From Blasia pusilla (taxonomy: Eukaryota > Marchantiophyta > Marchantiopsida > Blasiales), in assembly GCA_050084515.1 (NCBI GenBank), contig CM114273.1:44454001-44518000 (forward strand): DNA of 64,000 bases, written 5' to 3'. Below the pieces are notes generated by a model, which worked only from the letters and a program-made list of their open reading frames with translations, searched no databases and was not told the origin of the DNA. Positions 24,021 to 35,341 of this stretch are shown in pieces; the first letter of the stretch is position 1, and each line of letters opens with the position of its first letter. The position numbers and the translations under genes are program-made.

Positions 24021-26078
24021 ATGGCTGCTATCGGTCCTGGGAACATGACAAGCTTGATTGTCCTAGTCGCGTTCTTTTCAGTGATCCTCTGCCAGAGCTG
24101 GAATGTGGACGGTATTGCTGGGTATGGTTTGGATTCGGCGCTTAATCAAGCTCAGACCGATCCTCTAGCCGAGAACGATATTTTCCTCTCTTTGTCCTCT
24201 GCCCTTAAAAATTCTCTGGTGAAGAATCCCAATTTTGACATCAATAGAAAGATCCAAACCCTCCTCGGTTTTGAATCTACAACTCTTATAAATGTCAAAC
24301 TTGTTGGTTTCCCTGGTGACGATGATCGTACAAAGCAGCATTTGGAGTCGCAGCTTTCCCGCTACATAGATGCTTTGAACCAGGAACTCCGCGTAAGTGT
24401 GGTGGGCTCCGAGCCGCATGAGTTGATGATAAAAGCAAAGATCACTGTGGAGGTCACAAGAAGTGGTAGGCAGCTTACTGATAAAATCTTCAGCGCTGTC
24501 AAGGCCCATCTCGATAGTACAACTCCTGCGAATACTGGTACTCGTCTCTTCTATGCTTCAATTCAAGCTGTACCGTACACCATTGTCGATGACATAATTC
24601 AAGGAGACTTGGAGAAGCCACTTTCTTCGTACACAGTTTACATTCTTAACACGCGTCCTCAAGAACGCAGCTATGGATACGAGTATGGAGCCGGCAGTCA
24701 GTCAAATTACTATCCCAAGTGCCTGGGGACTTTCTGGACAGGCAAAGACAGGTACATGTGGATTGATATCGGTGCTGGTCCAGTAGAATATGGTCCTTCG
24801 ACATCTGGAGAGGGATACGTCAAAGGTGAAATGTTTCCACTGGCGCAATCCTACGGTGTTAACCAAGTCCAAAACGTTTTGCTAGCGGATTTGGCAGCAG
24901 TGATTTGGAGTGCTGCCCGTCTGCTCTTCGTTCCATCTGTTCGTATTCCTGTGTCATATGAAAAGGAGACGGAAGTTCATCTTATCCACATACAAGGCGC
25001 AAATACAACCGAAGACAGCAAAGGGATTGATTTGAAAGTGATAGAAGAGGTCTTCATGAAGGAAAGAGAGCACCTCCTTCTACCTAGGCAAAGTTTGAAA
25101 TTCAAATATTTCAATTTGAAATTTGCCAACTGTCCAATATGTGCAGCAGCTATTGCCCGTGCTCACCGGACGTTCACTGCCCGGGTTTTCTTGGAAAGGT
25201 ATAGTCTCTTTGTAGACGATTACCTGGACTCCAAGCACCTTCATGAGTTTCTTTCCGAGTTTGGCACCGAGTTGGAGGAGAAGATGGACATTGATGTTAA
25301 AACTTCAGCCCATGTCCTTCCTGTGTACATCCTGGATGTCGATTCTGATCGGCAGCTTCTGTTGGACCGCTACCATCAGGTGATCCCTTTCAGAGACATG
25401 GTTATAGCTGTGCGGAGCAAGGCAGCTCAAGTGGTCACTGAGTACAGCTGCAATGGGCGCCCCATGGTGGCACAAACTCGAATGCTTGAACGACCTATAG
25501 TAGGTGCTCTTTTGCAGACATTATGGGGTGTGGCACCCACACATGTCACTTGGAGTGCTCAACACAACAGCTCAATTGTCGATTATAGATGGGCGGTAGG
25601 GCAAACACCCTTCGGTCCATTTTCTGATAGTATGTCTTTATCCTTTGCTCAAAAGGATGCAGCTCCTAGGAATATACTTTACTCAATGCTGAATCAGTCT
25701 ATCTCAACTGCACTTGAACTTTTGGAAACCATCAAGGTGCATGGTGGAGAGAAGAAGCTCTTTGGGAAGAAGGGGCACATGGAGTTTTTGCAACGATGGA
25801 ATCTGTTTGTCTACAAGCTGGATAGAGCAGTATCAAATATTGCTCACTTTGACTTCAAGACAGGACTGTACTTCCTCAAATCAGCTGAGCATGACCTTTT
25901 TGCAGTCCACAATCTAGCCTACACGGCATCTGGAGATTTTGAGGCTACGATGATTTGTTACCAAGATCCTCCATTCCCTTGGCTGTGGATCTTTTCTTTT
26001 GTATTGTTTCTTAGTGTAGCTGCATACGTTTGGTTTAGAAGAGATAGGCTATTTGTGAACAAGAAGAAGCGGTTTTGA
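24021..26078 (+). CDS. Type I membrane protein with signal peptide and C-terminal dilysine motif; intronless, plant-specific family
   Basis: About 685 residues from the ATG at 24021; the frame is open from 24000 (MVIISDRMAAIG...). The N-terminus SLIVLVAFFSVILCQSW is a signal peptide. Residues ~650-672 (PWLWIFSFVLFLSVAAYVWF) form one membrane helix, followed by RRDRLFVNKKKRF. KKRF fits the KKxx ER-retrieval rule, so I infer an ER/early-Golgi protein with a lumenal domain. The lumenal part has a C-P-I-C pair near residue 370 and no enzyme motif I know. From memory it resembles the uncharacterised Arabidopsis family of At3g28720/At5g58100; I could not verify this. There is no frameshift and the C-terminus is complete. 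A T15 run (23782-23796) lies in the presumed 5' UTR or promoter. Confidence 0.85.
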   Translation: MAAIGPGNMTSLIVLVAFFSVILCQSWNVDGIAGYGLDSALNQAQTDPLAENDIFLSLSSALKNSLVKNPNFDINRKIQTLLGFESTTLINVKLVGFPGDDDRTKQHLESQLSRYIDALNQELRVSVVGSEPHELMIKAKITVEVTRSGRQLTDKIFSAVKAHLDSTTPANTGTRLFYASIQAVPYTIVDDIIQGDLEKPLSSYTVYILNTRPQERSYGYEYGAGSQSNYYPKCLGTFWTGKDRYMWIDIGAGPVEYGPSTSGEGYVKGEMFPLAQSYGVNQVQNVLLADLAAVIWSAARLLFVPSVRIPVSYEKETEVHLIHIQGANTTEDSKGIDLKVIEEVFMKEREHLLLPRQSLKFKYFNLKFANCPICAAAIARAHRTFTARVFLERYSLFVDDYLDSKHLHEFLSEFGTELEEKMDIDVKTSAHVLPVYILDVDSDRQLLLDRYHQVIPFRDMVIAVRSKAAQVVTEYSCNGRPMVAQTRMLERPIVGALLQTLWGVAPTHVTWSAQHNSSIVDYRWAVGQTPFGPFSDSMSLSFAQKDAAPRNILYSMLNQSISTALELLETIKVHGGEKKLFGKKGHMEFLQRWNLFVYKLDRAVSNIAHFDFKTGLYFLKSAEHDLFAVHNLAYTASGDFEATMICYQDPPFPWLWIFSFVLFLSVAAYVWFRRDRLFVNKKKRF

Positions 26079-29000
26079 CCAATACAGAGATTTCATTTTT
26101 TCTACACCAGGTTCTATGATCAAGAACACAAGGTCTATTCCTTAAAGTTTCTGCCTACATCTTACATTGCATATCTTGCTCCAGATGGGAGACAGCCTTC
26201 TACTTTGGTCACTTGTTGTGCTGCTTGTGTCGTAGTAGAGTTCCTCCAAGGGTGCTTCAGTTTAAAGTCTGATAAAAAACGAGTGACACTTCACAGAGTT
26301 TGGTGTCTTCATATATACTCATGGGTAGGCTAGGATTGGATCTCAAAGGATGTGTTTTAGTGTTGCTAATCAAAAGGACCTTTATCGATTCGCTGATTTT
26401 GTATTAGGTCCAGCAATGGTATGTCCTTCTGTTTAGTACCTCAATGGTTGGAGAGGTTAGGAATTACCAAGAAAAGAGTGCCATGGTAGATGTTCATGGT
26501 AGCATTCGTGTCAGCAATAATTTTTTTCGTTCTGTCTTCTTGATATTAACTCATGGCATGAAATGCTTCATAAATCCAGTTTTTGTTGATTTTAGTGAGA
26601 AACTGTCAACCTCATGATTGCAATGACTGGATGGATGGTCTTAGTGGCAGTTTATGCCAACCACTGTGGGTTTGTTTCTGGACAGAGTTATTCATTTTCA
26701 AAGTTTCTGTTTGTTGCCCCATGTTTATTCAGTAAAGAAGTCTAGTTTCAGATGTGAACGTGGCAACTCTTGTCAGACATTAAATGCTTTAACACAATTT
26801 TCAGAGCACGGGGGAAGTTTTATCACCAGTGCAGTGTTATTGGAATCCAACCCCTAGCATGACTCATGAAAATCTTCCGTTCAACTGCTGGTTATTAGTT
26901 CTTGGAGCTAGTGTGTTGACAGCAATTGCTAGGCCGAAATATTGGCTGACCAAAATGCACCAGTTGAGGCTCAAGTCAGGTCTACTCTTGTGGGGATTAG
27001 TCATGCTTTCATCCACATTCAAGGCAATGCTTTGTGTTTTGAATCATTAGTAGGATGGCATGACACGAGCTGGCAAGCTTTCACATGACAGTCTGCCCTC
27101 TGACCTCTCCCATTGTTTAAATGGTCTAGATTAGAGCTCGAGTCACCTTTGCTTCTAACTGTTTAAAAGGTAAACTTGCATTGTTGCAATGTCCTTGATT
27201 GGTTGAGCCGTCTTGGCATGTTGTAAGGTCTGGGCAGTCATGGAGAGAGGTGGCATAGCATCTTTAAGCCAGTAACTGAGAGTCAAATACGCATCCCTCT
27301 AAAATATTCCGACTTGGTGTGGCAACAATGAGTGCAAAGCATATGACATTAAAAGCTCTCCAGGTAGGAGGGAATTTGTGGTTTCGGTGTAGACATTCAT
27401 GGATTTGTTGTGGTTCCGATTCAAAGTTGACTAGAAATGGCTTGCATTGACAAACTGTGTCGGACTAATCTGAATGGTGTGGTATGGCAGGGAAAGCAAA
27501 ATCCAGTTAAATAGTGGTATTTTCCGATGCTCTCTTGAAGGAAAGCATCTTAGGGGAAGGTTGATTGGTCAGGGTCAGTATATAGATTGGTTTTATGTAT
27601 ACAGTTGCTAAAGGGGTTTCCTCTATCCATCCATTAAAAAAGTAATAGTGAGGAGTTGAAAGAGGAATTGGAGCTTTGGTGATTGACATGTACAGATTGT
27701 GGGGTTTGAGATGGAAAGTTCTCACATGATGGACGTCCCCTTTAATTTTTTATTATTGTTGTGACCTTCACTACTCCGTCATAAGCTTCCTTTCAAGGTG
27801 ATTGAATTGTTAATTTTTCTACTAGCACTCATTGTGAGAATTATTTGTTGTACCACATTCATACCTATTTCTCTTATGGAGGTTGACAAAACTAAACAGC
27901 ACAGTTGTCAGAAAAGAATTCAAGGTGAGGTTTTCTTCTACAAATTGGATCAAATATTCCTTGTCATTGCTTTCTCCTTAAAGATAGCAAGGTGATCTAA
28001 AAATCTCCTTGGGTTAAGAGGAATTTCTCACTTGACTCTTGGAGTTATGTCCCTATGGAAGAGTAGGTAGTGTTCCATGAAGAGTTGGATCCGCGGTGTG
28101 TGTTCTCCAAAAGGGCAAGGAGTGAATGGGTAGTATTGTGGGAATTATGAAAGGATGCATGCAAGTGGAACCACTATCTCTTCCGTTTGGTATGGATGCG
28201 ATGTGGTGCCTGCAATTGGAGTTGGTGTCTCTTCTGTTTGGTATAGATCCGGTGTGGTGTGTGCCACTTTAACCGATGTTTCTTCCATTTGGTGTGGATC
28301 CAGCGCGATGTCTACCATTGAAATTGATCTCACTTGTATACAGGGGTGGAATTAGTGCCACAAAGATGCTCTATATGCTTGCCATTCCTTCCACATGACT
28401 ATTATGTGTAAGGAATGATTGGCCTATCTCAACCACTTGAATGCATTGTACTTAGGATATGCTATGTGTAAGTGCCATGTATTCAAGTGACCTCACTCTT
28501 GTTTCAACCGTCATCGTTCAAAGGTTTGTTTGCACATTTAAACGAAACTTGGCTAACCTGTATTCTTTTGCATTAAAGCATGTAGGCATATAGGATACTT
28601 CTTATTATAGCTATGGGAGTGTGAAGTGTCCTTTTCAAACCACCTCAAGAAGAGGGAAGAAGAACGGAAGTTGAAGGAATGCATTGGTAGGGGTTTGAGG
28701 GATCCTCTTAAAACATGTTGATTCAAGGACGATTACTTCAAATTTTCATTTCAGGTGTCAAGGATTTGTCGAGACCTGACACTCAGACGATCTTTGACAC
28801 TAAGACAATTGCTACATGTGCAAGCAAGGGCTCTCTCCAATAGACGATGATGATTAAATAAGCGTGAGAGGAAACAGTGCATGGGGAACTAAAATCCACA
28901 ATGGACAATGTGCTAAAGCTATTCCATCCTAGTTTCCACCTATCTTGCAAGAATGTGAACCTTTGGTCTTTCTCAGATGCAACCATTCGCCATTAGCAAG

Positions 29001-30239
29001 ACTGCACTAAGGAGAAAAAGTCACTTCCCTAAACAAGAAAAGGAGATTTGTACAATTAGTCAAAGTTTCTTTACCTCAATATGGGAACAAGCAACCAACA
29101 CCGATTTAGACAAGTGGAGTGCTTGAGGAAACATTGTTTTATTTTATATCAGAATTCTATGACCTATGTACGTCAATATTAGCAATAGAAAGTATGATTT
29201 TGAACATGTTTCAAATGCAGGAAATGTTGGACCCAAAATAATGTTGTCTTTACTCTCTACATGGCTTATATGCTTTTCCCTATGTAATATGCAATGATCC
29301 ATTTTTTCTTGCTCAAGCAAGTTGCAATGACTTTGTTTGTTGGATGGCTCAATCCTAATGCATTGGTTGTTCTTGCTATATTTAATAAAGTTGAATTAGC
29401 ACATGCTAGCCTTACCACTACAAAGTAGTAGATTATCGATATAATAAAATGTGATCCCATACGCATAGTACGATAAGATAGTGAGATAATAAGACAAAAT
29501 AGGCAACATCCTTGAATTTTGTTGTTTGAACCATATTAGATGGCTAGAAATACATAAGAACAATGGAACGAGTAGGGATTTGAGTGGAATATATATTAAT
29601 CAATTCATAATTTATTTAATATTATAATGGGCGATTATAAATATTAATAATAGGAATAATTATGATAAATAACCAAAAATTTAGAAATTTTGCCTCAATT
29701 CATATTTGACGGAAAGAGAAAATAAATTTTAAGGGAGAAGGAATAAATTTTGTTTAAATTTCATAGAAGGGTAAAATTACTTATCGCACTGGGATATCAT
29801 TTAAATTTGAATGGAGGATTGTAATTACTAAGAAGATTGAAATGTCATTACTCTTCTAAGATTTTAGAAAATAAAATTTGATTTAAAATTTAAAATAAAT
29901 AACTTGAATACTTTAAAAAATAATCAGATTAATGCACGTGTGATATTTAGGGAAAGGAAAATGAATTTGAATGGAAAAGGAAAATGATTCTATAAATTAA
30001 AATTAGCAAAGATTTGGCTAATGAATGTTATTTTGGTGGAAAGGGTGGGAGGGGAAGAATAGTTATTGTTCGAGCTTTTATGGAGGAGTGAAATTATTTA
30101 AGGTTGATGGGTATTATTTAAAGGCGAAATTTTCTTACTCTTTTAATATTTTAAAAAGTGGAAATTATAATTATAATTATAATTTTAAATTTTAAATAAA
30201 AATTTTAAATCATTATTCACACATGTTTTTTAAGGCCCT
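26079..30239. other. Long intergenic stretch, no gene recognised
   Basis: The first few hundred bases are probably the 3' UTR of the membrane-protein gene. The remainder becomes steadily more AT-rich toward 29.5 kb. Apart from the minisatellite at 28177 I see no protein or repeat family match. Confidence 0.5.
28177..28329. repeat. Minisatellite, three 51-bp units
   Basis: Units begin TCTCTTCCGTTTGGTATGGA (28177), TCTCTTCTGTTTGGTATAGA (28228) and TTTCTTCCATTTGGTGTGGA (28279). The period is a multiple of three, so short open frames cross it on both strands. No start context or homology supports a gene. Confidence 0.85.
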
Positions 30240-30413
30240 ATTGATATGTGGCAATTGGACAGCAAGAAAAAAAATGTTTCACATGTTATGGGCAGCAAGA
30301 AAAAAATTTGAATTTGTATGTAGCATCAGTAATCACTTCCCTTCATGGGCTATACACTAACAAAAGCTCTTCAAACACTTCTTTTATCTTTCATGCATCG
30401 CACAGACACCTTA
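30240..30413 (+). mobile_element. Degenerate non-autonomous Helitron
   Basis: TTGATATGTGGCAATTGGAC, CAAGAAAAAAATTTGAATTT and CTTCATGGGCTATACACTA align with 34978-35090. The right end ATGCATCGCACAGACACCTTAC corresponds to TACATCCTACGAGCACCTTAG of that copy. The TCTATATTATTA left end is missing, so it is truncated. Confidence 0.6.
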
Positions 30414-32035
30414 CTATTGATTTTAAAAGTATGTCGGTACATTAATATTCAAATATTATGTTGATAATAATATGTGAAGTTCGAATTAAATTCCTTTATA
30501 CAATAATAATAAATCAAATTTTATGAATCATTGCTAAATGACATCATGTTACTATAAGTTAGTATTATGATTATCAATATCTAAAAGTTATACTAAGCTC
30601 ATAAATGATGGTACTGCACACATTGGACACAGAATTTCATTACAATTATTGTCAAGGCAACTTTGAAATTCTATTATACTTTAGAATAATACAAATATGC
30701 ATTGGTTTCATCATGGTATAATTTATACACTGAATTTAAGTTCCATAAACTTTCTAAAATATTTTAATTCATCCAAAAACACAATCATATTTAATAGTTA
30801 AATATTCTTTTAATATCTTTATTCTAAATTATTCGTATTTGATATTCAAAGTTTTAAGGCCTACTTTAAATTTACATGCTAACCCAAATACAAGTGAAAA
30901 AAAGAATCATCCCCATGAAATATACATATTATATATGATAAGATTTTATATTATGGATCTAAATCCAATTTGTATCATTTAAAAATAAACAAGTTTGATT
31001 ATATTAACTTTAAAATTATACACAATAACATCAAATTGGCTTTATAAGATCATTGTAGAGGCCAAGTGCTCAAAGTACAATGAATAGGAAATTAAGTTTA
31101 GATTTCACTAAAGTTCTTCCGTAATTGGGATACTTCATTTTCAAGGCTACACAAAAATGGATAAGTTCGTTCCATGTTGAAACAAATTCAGAAATGCCAT
31201 CTTGCCCTCGAGCTCACGTTTTCTTGGAATCGGGTCACCTATGCAAGGGCGGAGTGCAAGGGCAAGTTGCGGATGCAGGGCAAGAAGGTGATGGCGGGAG
31301 TGCAAGGATAGGTGCGGGGTGCAGGTTGAAAGGTGGATGCAGGATGCAGGACATGACACCAAAGATAATATTAAAAAAGTGCATCCCTTGTATCCCTTTT
31401 AAAATATTTTACCTAATGATTATAGTTATATTTACTATGTGTCTCTTAGTCCTTTGGAAACAAAATAGTATTTATCTAAGAATTGGGTGCTACTTATTAA
31501 AAGTATCCATGTATCTCCTTTTCTCCCCTCAAAAGATTGCTTGTTAGCATGATCTTGCTTTGACTTGGTACTCCTTCTCTGCTTGTTTTGATTGTAGTTG
31601 ATTGTTCCCTCATTCAATGGGGGAAATGATGTTCAAACAACAGATTTATGACCAAGTAATTGTGCCACTTTATCCTATCTATCCTACCTTTTTAAGAAAG
31701 CTAATAAATCCTTGGAATTATGTAGCTATCAAATAGGATTGAAAAATAGGCATTGATGCATTTATGTCGCCTTGCAACTAAGAGTGAAACTCTACCTTCA
31801 TAAAGACAATCCCAAGTTTGTAGCTCCCACACATATGGTAATCAAAACCATGTATGAATCTTTGTCAAGCCAAGTCATTGCCCAAATCTTATGGATGAAC
31901 CAACATGCTAGCCATAGGAATATAATTCATTTCATAGTATAAGGGTGAGTGGTAGTGTAGGACTCTACAAAACACCTTTATTAATACAATGTTGTGCCCT
32001 TATTTTGTAGGATGAGGCACACATGAAAAACCTAT
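30414..32035. other. AT-rich intergenic DNA with a short GC-rich patch; no gene
   Basis: Mostly AT-rich. Between 31200 and 31370 there is a purine-rich patch with repeated GGATGCAGG/GGGTGCAGG words and short open frames on both strands. Nothing matches a known protein. Confidence 0.45.
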
Positions 32036-32110
32036 TTTCCTATGCATACACACCGCTACGCAGTCTACATTGTTGTTCTTATCGACACAATAATCCCCAT
32101 TGATTTTCCC
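32036..32110 (-). repeat. G1-like terminal-repeat remnant
   Basis: ATGCATACACACCGCTACGC followed by AGTCTACATTGTTGTTC is a diverged version of the G1 terminal direct repeat (compare 10115-10150). It lies ~0.8 kb left of G1 fragment C, on the side where its 3' end should be. Confidence 0.5.
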
Positions 32111-32879
32111 AACACATATGAAGATTTGTAAACATTTAAAAATACACTCCTAGACATATACCAAAAGCGCACAATTGAGAAAGATGGATTTTGAGAGCCA
32201 TATCCTCTCATAAAACACCCTTATGAAGAGCCAAATGAGCCTTGTATCGAAAAGAGCCTACCTCTAAATAAAGTCGAAATGAGAAACATGCACACATAGG
32301 TTTTCACGTGAACGTTTAATGGGCTAATAGATCACTTGACCTATAATATAAAAATAAATCTTAAAATTATGGAGTTGTTACTAGTCTCATCCGATCATTC
32401 AAGACAAAGATATTATAGCTGAACATCCCACTCACTCCCCACATTGTCAATGTCGTAGAACTCTAACACTTGACTAGTTATGATGTGAAAATGGTTGTGC
32501 ACATACACATTATTGCATAATTGACATTTATGTCAATTCACATCCACATAGAAACATCATTGTTCTTCCTAACACAATTGGAAGATTTGTACGCACAAAA
32601 GATTATGCTCATATGTATATTCTAAGACTACAAAACCGCTCTCCTAACTAGCAATTATGTACATAACTCTAGGTTTTATGGTAGCACCCATCACATCTTG
32701 CATGATGTAATCCACTACTCTTGGACTTTGGACTAAACTAAAGTGCGGAGGGAACCGTGTCAAGAGGTAGGGTTAAGCATGACATCTCCCATCACGTGTA
32801 AAATAATATTACAAACAAACAAACATGGTGGTTGCATTCGTCATTTATGTCTATCGCAGAGGAGTATGCACCATCACAT

Positions 32880-34050
32880 TATCAATCAAATGCTTTGATT
32901 CTCACAACTAAGTCTTGTTGGGTCAGAAATTATGTGGTGAAACATCCCTATGAATGTTTATATCTCAAAGGGATATGTGTCAATGTCTCCTTTTTGTAGT
33001 CCAAAAGCCAAACACGCCACCTTCCAAAACATTTAGGGCTCTCAAATAAAGTTGGGAGTGGCACAGATGGTACAATGTCATTATTTTTGTCAAAAGAAAC
33101 AAAACACACCACTCTTGTTATCCAACAATACCATAGGTGAAATCACCATGGCTTGCTCAATCGTGCATGTAGTTGGCATATTCACCAAGTGAACCTAGTA
33201 GTCCCAACATAGGATGAATGAATGGGGGACGTCTTGGGAATATGCTCCAAGTCCATGTCCATGATTTCCTTATCAAAAAAATTTGAACAAGAGGAAATAA
33301 TCTCTATGCGCTAACAAAGCGCGGTAACCATTGAGAACACCTTGGCTAGTGCAACTCCCATTGCCAATAAGTCCATGTTGGAAAGTAATGGATATTGAAC
33401 CACCAGAGTGGCAATCCCCAACAATATACTCGACAATAGCTCCACTTGACCATACATAGGAGTCGCCTTTCTAACTCTTAAGGCTGATGTATTCACTACA
33501 AGTCCTGTCCAACTAACTTCTCAATGTAGTGGGTACGTCGGCATCATGATGCCTCAAGTGGCATTAAGAGGTATTAACCTCTCTACACTCACACAACGTG
33601 GTGATCATTCATAAGACCTTGACAAGTCCAACTCCTAGTGCCACCAAGTAAATGTTTTAAAATAATGGAGCATGAACCACCATAGTGGTAATCCCCAATA
33701 ATACACTTGACAATAGCTCCACATGAGCCAACATAGGAGTTGTCTTCCAAATTCTCATGACATCGACATACCCAATCCATTAATATGCACAACCAATTGT
33801 CTAGGCACCATAGGTGTGTGAAGTGCTTCTTCTCCTTGTTGCAATTTAATATGATGTGGAGGTTGAAGTTGTGGTAATCCCTACAACTTCGTATCCGTCA
33901 TTAACCACATCATTGTTATAGCAATAATCCTTTGCTCTACTTGATGTCTTCGGGTGATCATGAGAAGCAATGCATTTAGTGCACCTTCGCCATCCGGTCT
34001 AGCACATGATGGAGATTGTCCACCACATCCAAAACATCCTTGACCTCAAT
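32880..34050 (-). mobile_element. Gypsy G1 fragment C (gag-protease linker region), decayed
   Basis: It aligns by eye with copy A 12160-13240 on the same strand: TTATCCAACAATACCATAGG against TTATCCAAAAATACCACACC, and GAATGGGGGACGTCTTGGGAA against GAGTGGGGGTCCTCCCGAGCA. It is more AT-rich than copy A, as expected from long methylation-driven decay. It contains an internal tandem duplication (33291-33843). Confidence 0.65.
33291..33843. repeat. 277-bp tandem duplication inside G1 fragment C
   Basis: GTGGCAATCCCCAACAATAT (33408) recurs as GTGGTAATCCCCAATAATAC (33685), period 277. Flanking text such as GACAATAGCTCCAC and ACATAGGAGT keeps the same offset. Copies A and B have one unit at this position. 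Confidence 0.75.
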
Positions 34051-34124
34051 TATTACATTGAATTTTTTTTATGTGGCAAACATTTTTTTTTGGGTTATAT
34101 GAGTAACAAAGTAGTAATAGAGAA

Positions 34125-34546
34125 GCCTGCTAGGAAGTTAAATACCCAACACTTATTTATGTAAATAAATGCTTTGGTGACTTTGTGGTTGGAGTGCAAA
34201 ATCAAGTCGGTAAATGTAGGTTTTGATGATTGTACAATTGTTTTGTTTGATAAAAAATAACGCCATCAAAGAAGAATTTCGAGCCTTGGTAAACTTGGGA
34301 GAATGATAGAAATACCCGCCAGGGAGGGGGTGTTTGCCTGCTTGGAAGTTGGAATACCCAACATTATATGTATGAATGAATGCTTTAGTGAGTTTGTGGT
34401 TGGAGTGCAAGTTGAAGTAGGCTGTGATGATTGGACAAGTGTTTTTCTTGATAAAATATGACATAGTCAAAGAAGATTTTTGAGCCTCGGTAACCTTGGG
34501 AGAATGAGAGGGAAAAATCCATAGCATTATCCTCACGTCTACTTGG
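34125..34546. repeat. 211-bp tandem duplication
   Basis: GCCTGCTAGGAAGTTAAATA (34125) recurs as GCCTGCTTGGAAGTTGGAAT (34336). The units continue in parallel through TTTGTGGTTGGAGTGCAA and CTTGGGAGAATGA. The short minus-strand open frame across the pair shows the same repeat and is probably not a gene. Confidence 0.8.
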
Positions 34547-34665
34547 AGAGAGTCTTTACGTCCTCTCAAAGAAGACAACAACGGAAATAAACATAATCAA
34601 ATAAGAAAGGTTTATCGCTTTTAAAGAATCGTGAGCTAGACATGGGCCCAAGTCCTTCTAATATT

Positions 34666-34708
34666 CAAGTCATCTCTTGAGGGATAATTCCACTCAAGAG
34701 ATGACTTG
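34666..34708. repeat. Perfect 16-bp inverted repeat with 11-nt loop
   Basis: CAAGTCATCTCTTGAG (34666-34681) and its exact reverse complement (34693-34708) flank GGATAATTCCA. No run of T follows, and plant nuclear genes do not use such terminators. It may be a fold-back remnant. Confidence 0.8.
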
Positions 34709-34953
34709 GAGCATAGGAGTCATGGATGATTCATTGCCACCCCTACCACAAGCCCAAAATGAATTTGAGTGTCTCTTGTTGCTCTATTTGGTAGCAAGCC
34801 ATTTAAAATCTTGCCACGTATGTCATGGAAAATTTTGCATATGCATGTTGAGCTAGTTCTACATACTTTACTGTCATTTTTTAATGACTAGTTAGTAACA
34901 TTGACCCTCCAGGGACCGGACTAAGAATAAGCTAGACCTGGTTCCTCAGCAAA

Positions 34954-35138
34954 TCTATATTATTATGGGAAAATGCCTTCTTGATTTGCAAACACCTCTC
35001 TACTTGACACGTGGTAACTGGGCAACAAGAAATAAATTTGAATTTATGTGCAATATCAATTTTCTCTTCCCTTCACGGGCTATACACTAGCTATTCAATC
35101 CCCTTTTTAATTTCCTGTACATCCTACGAGCACCTTAG
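34954..35138 (+). mobile_element. Non-autonomous Helitron (185 bp)
   Basis: The left end is A|TCTATATTATTATGGGAAAA at 34954 and the right end CTACGAGCACCTTAG|T at 35138, with insertion between A and T and no target duplication. The interior TTGATTTGCAAACACC and TTGACACGTGG are shared with the 6511 copy, and GGGCTATACACTA with the 30240 copy. No coding capacity. Confidence 0.85.
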
Positions 35139-35341
35139 TCGTTCTAAGTGTTTTCCTTCCATAAACCTTGAAATAGACAACAATGATTATGAGGGGGAAA
35201 CCCTTCGTTTGGGATCCTAAAGAAATGGGTTCCATGACCTTAGTAGTACTTAGTGTTGTCCTTCCATAAACCTTGAAATAGACAGCAATGATTACGAGGG
35301 GAAACCCTTCGCTTAGGATCCTAGAAGAAATGGGTTTGATG
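35132..35341. repeat. 105-bp tandem duplication starting at a Helitron 3' end
   Basis: ACCTTAG is at 35132 and 35237, and CTTCCATAAACCTTGAAATA at 35156 and 35261. The offset is 105 throughout, and the units run on to GATCCTA-GAAATGGGTT. The first seven bases of unit 1 are the last seven of the Helitron at 34954-35138. Confidence 0.85.

Noticed and set aside
24165-24509. Minus-strand 114-residue frame inside the membrane-protein gene
   Set aside because: It is a shadow of the long plus-strand gene.
29612-29960. ATTATAATGGGCGA (also at 39965) and TTAATGCACGTGTGATATTTAG as further Helitron ends
   Set aside because: The similarity is weak, the TC start is missing and the A/T insertion rule cannot be shown.
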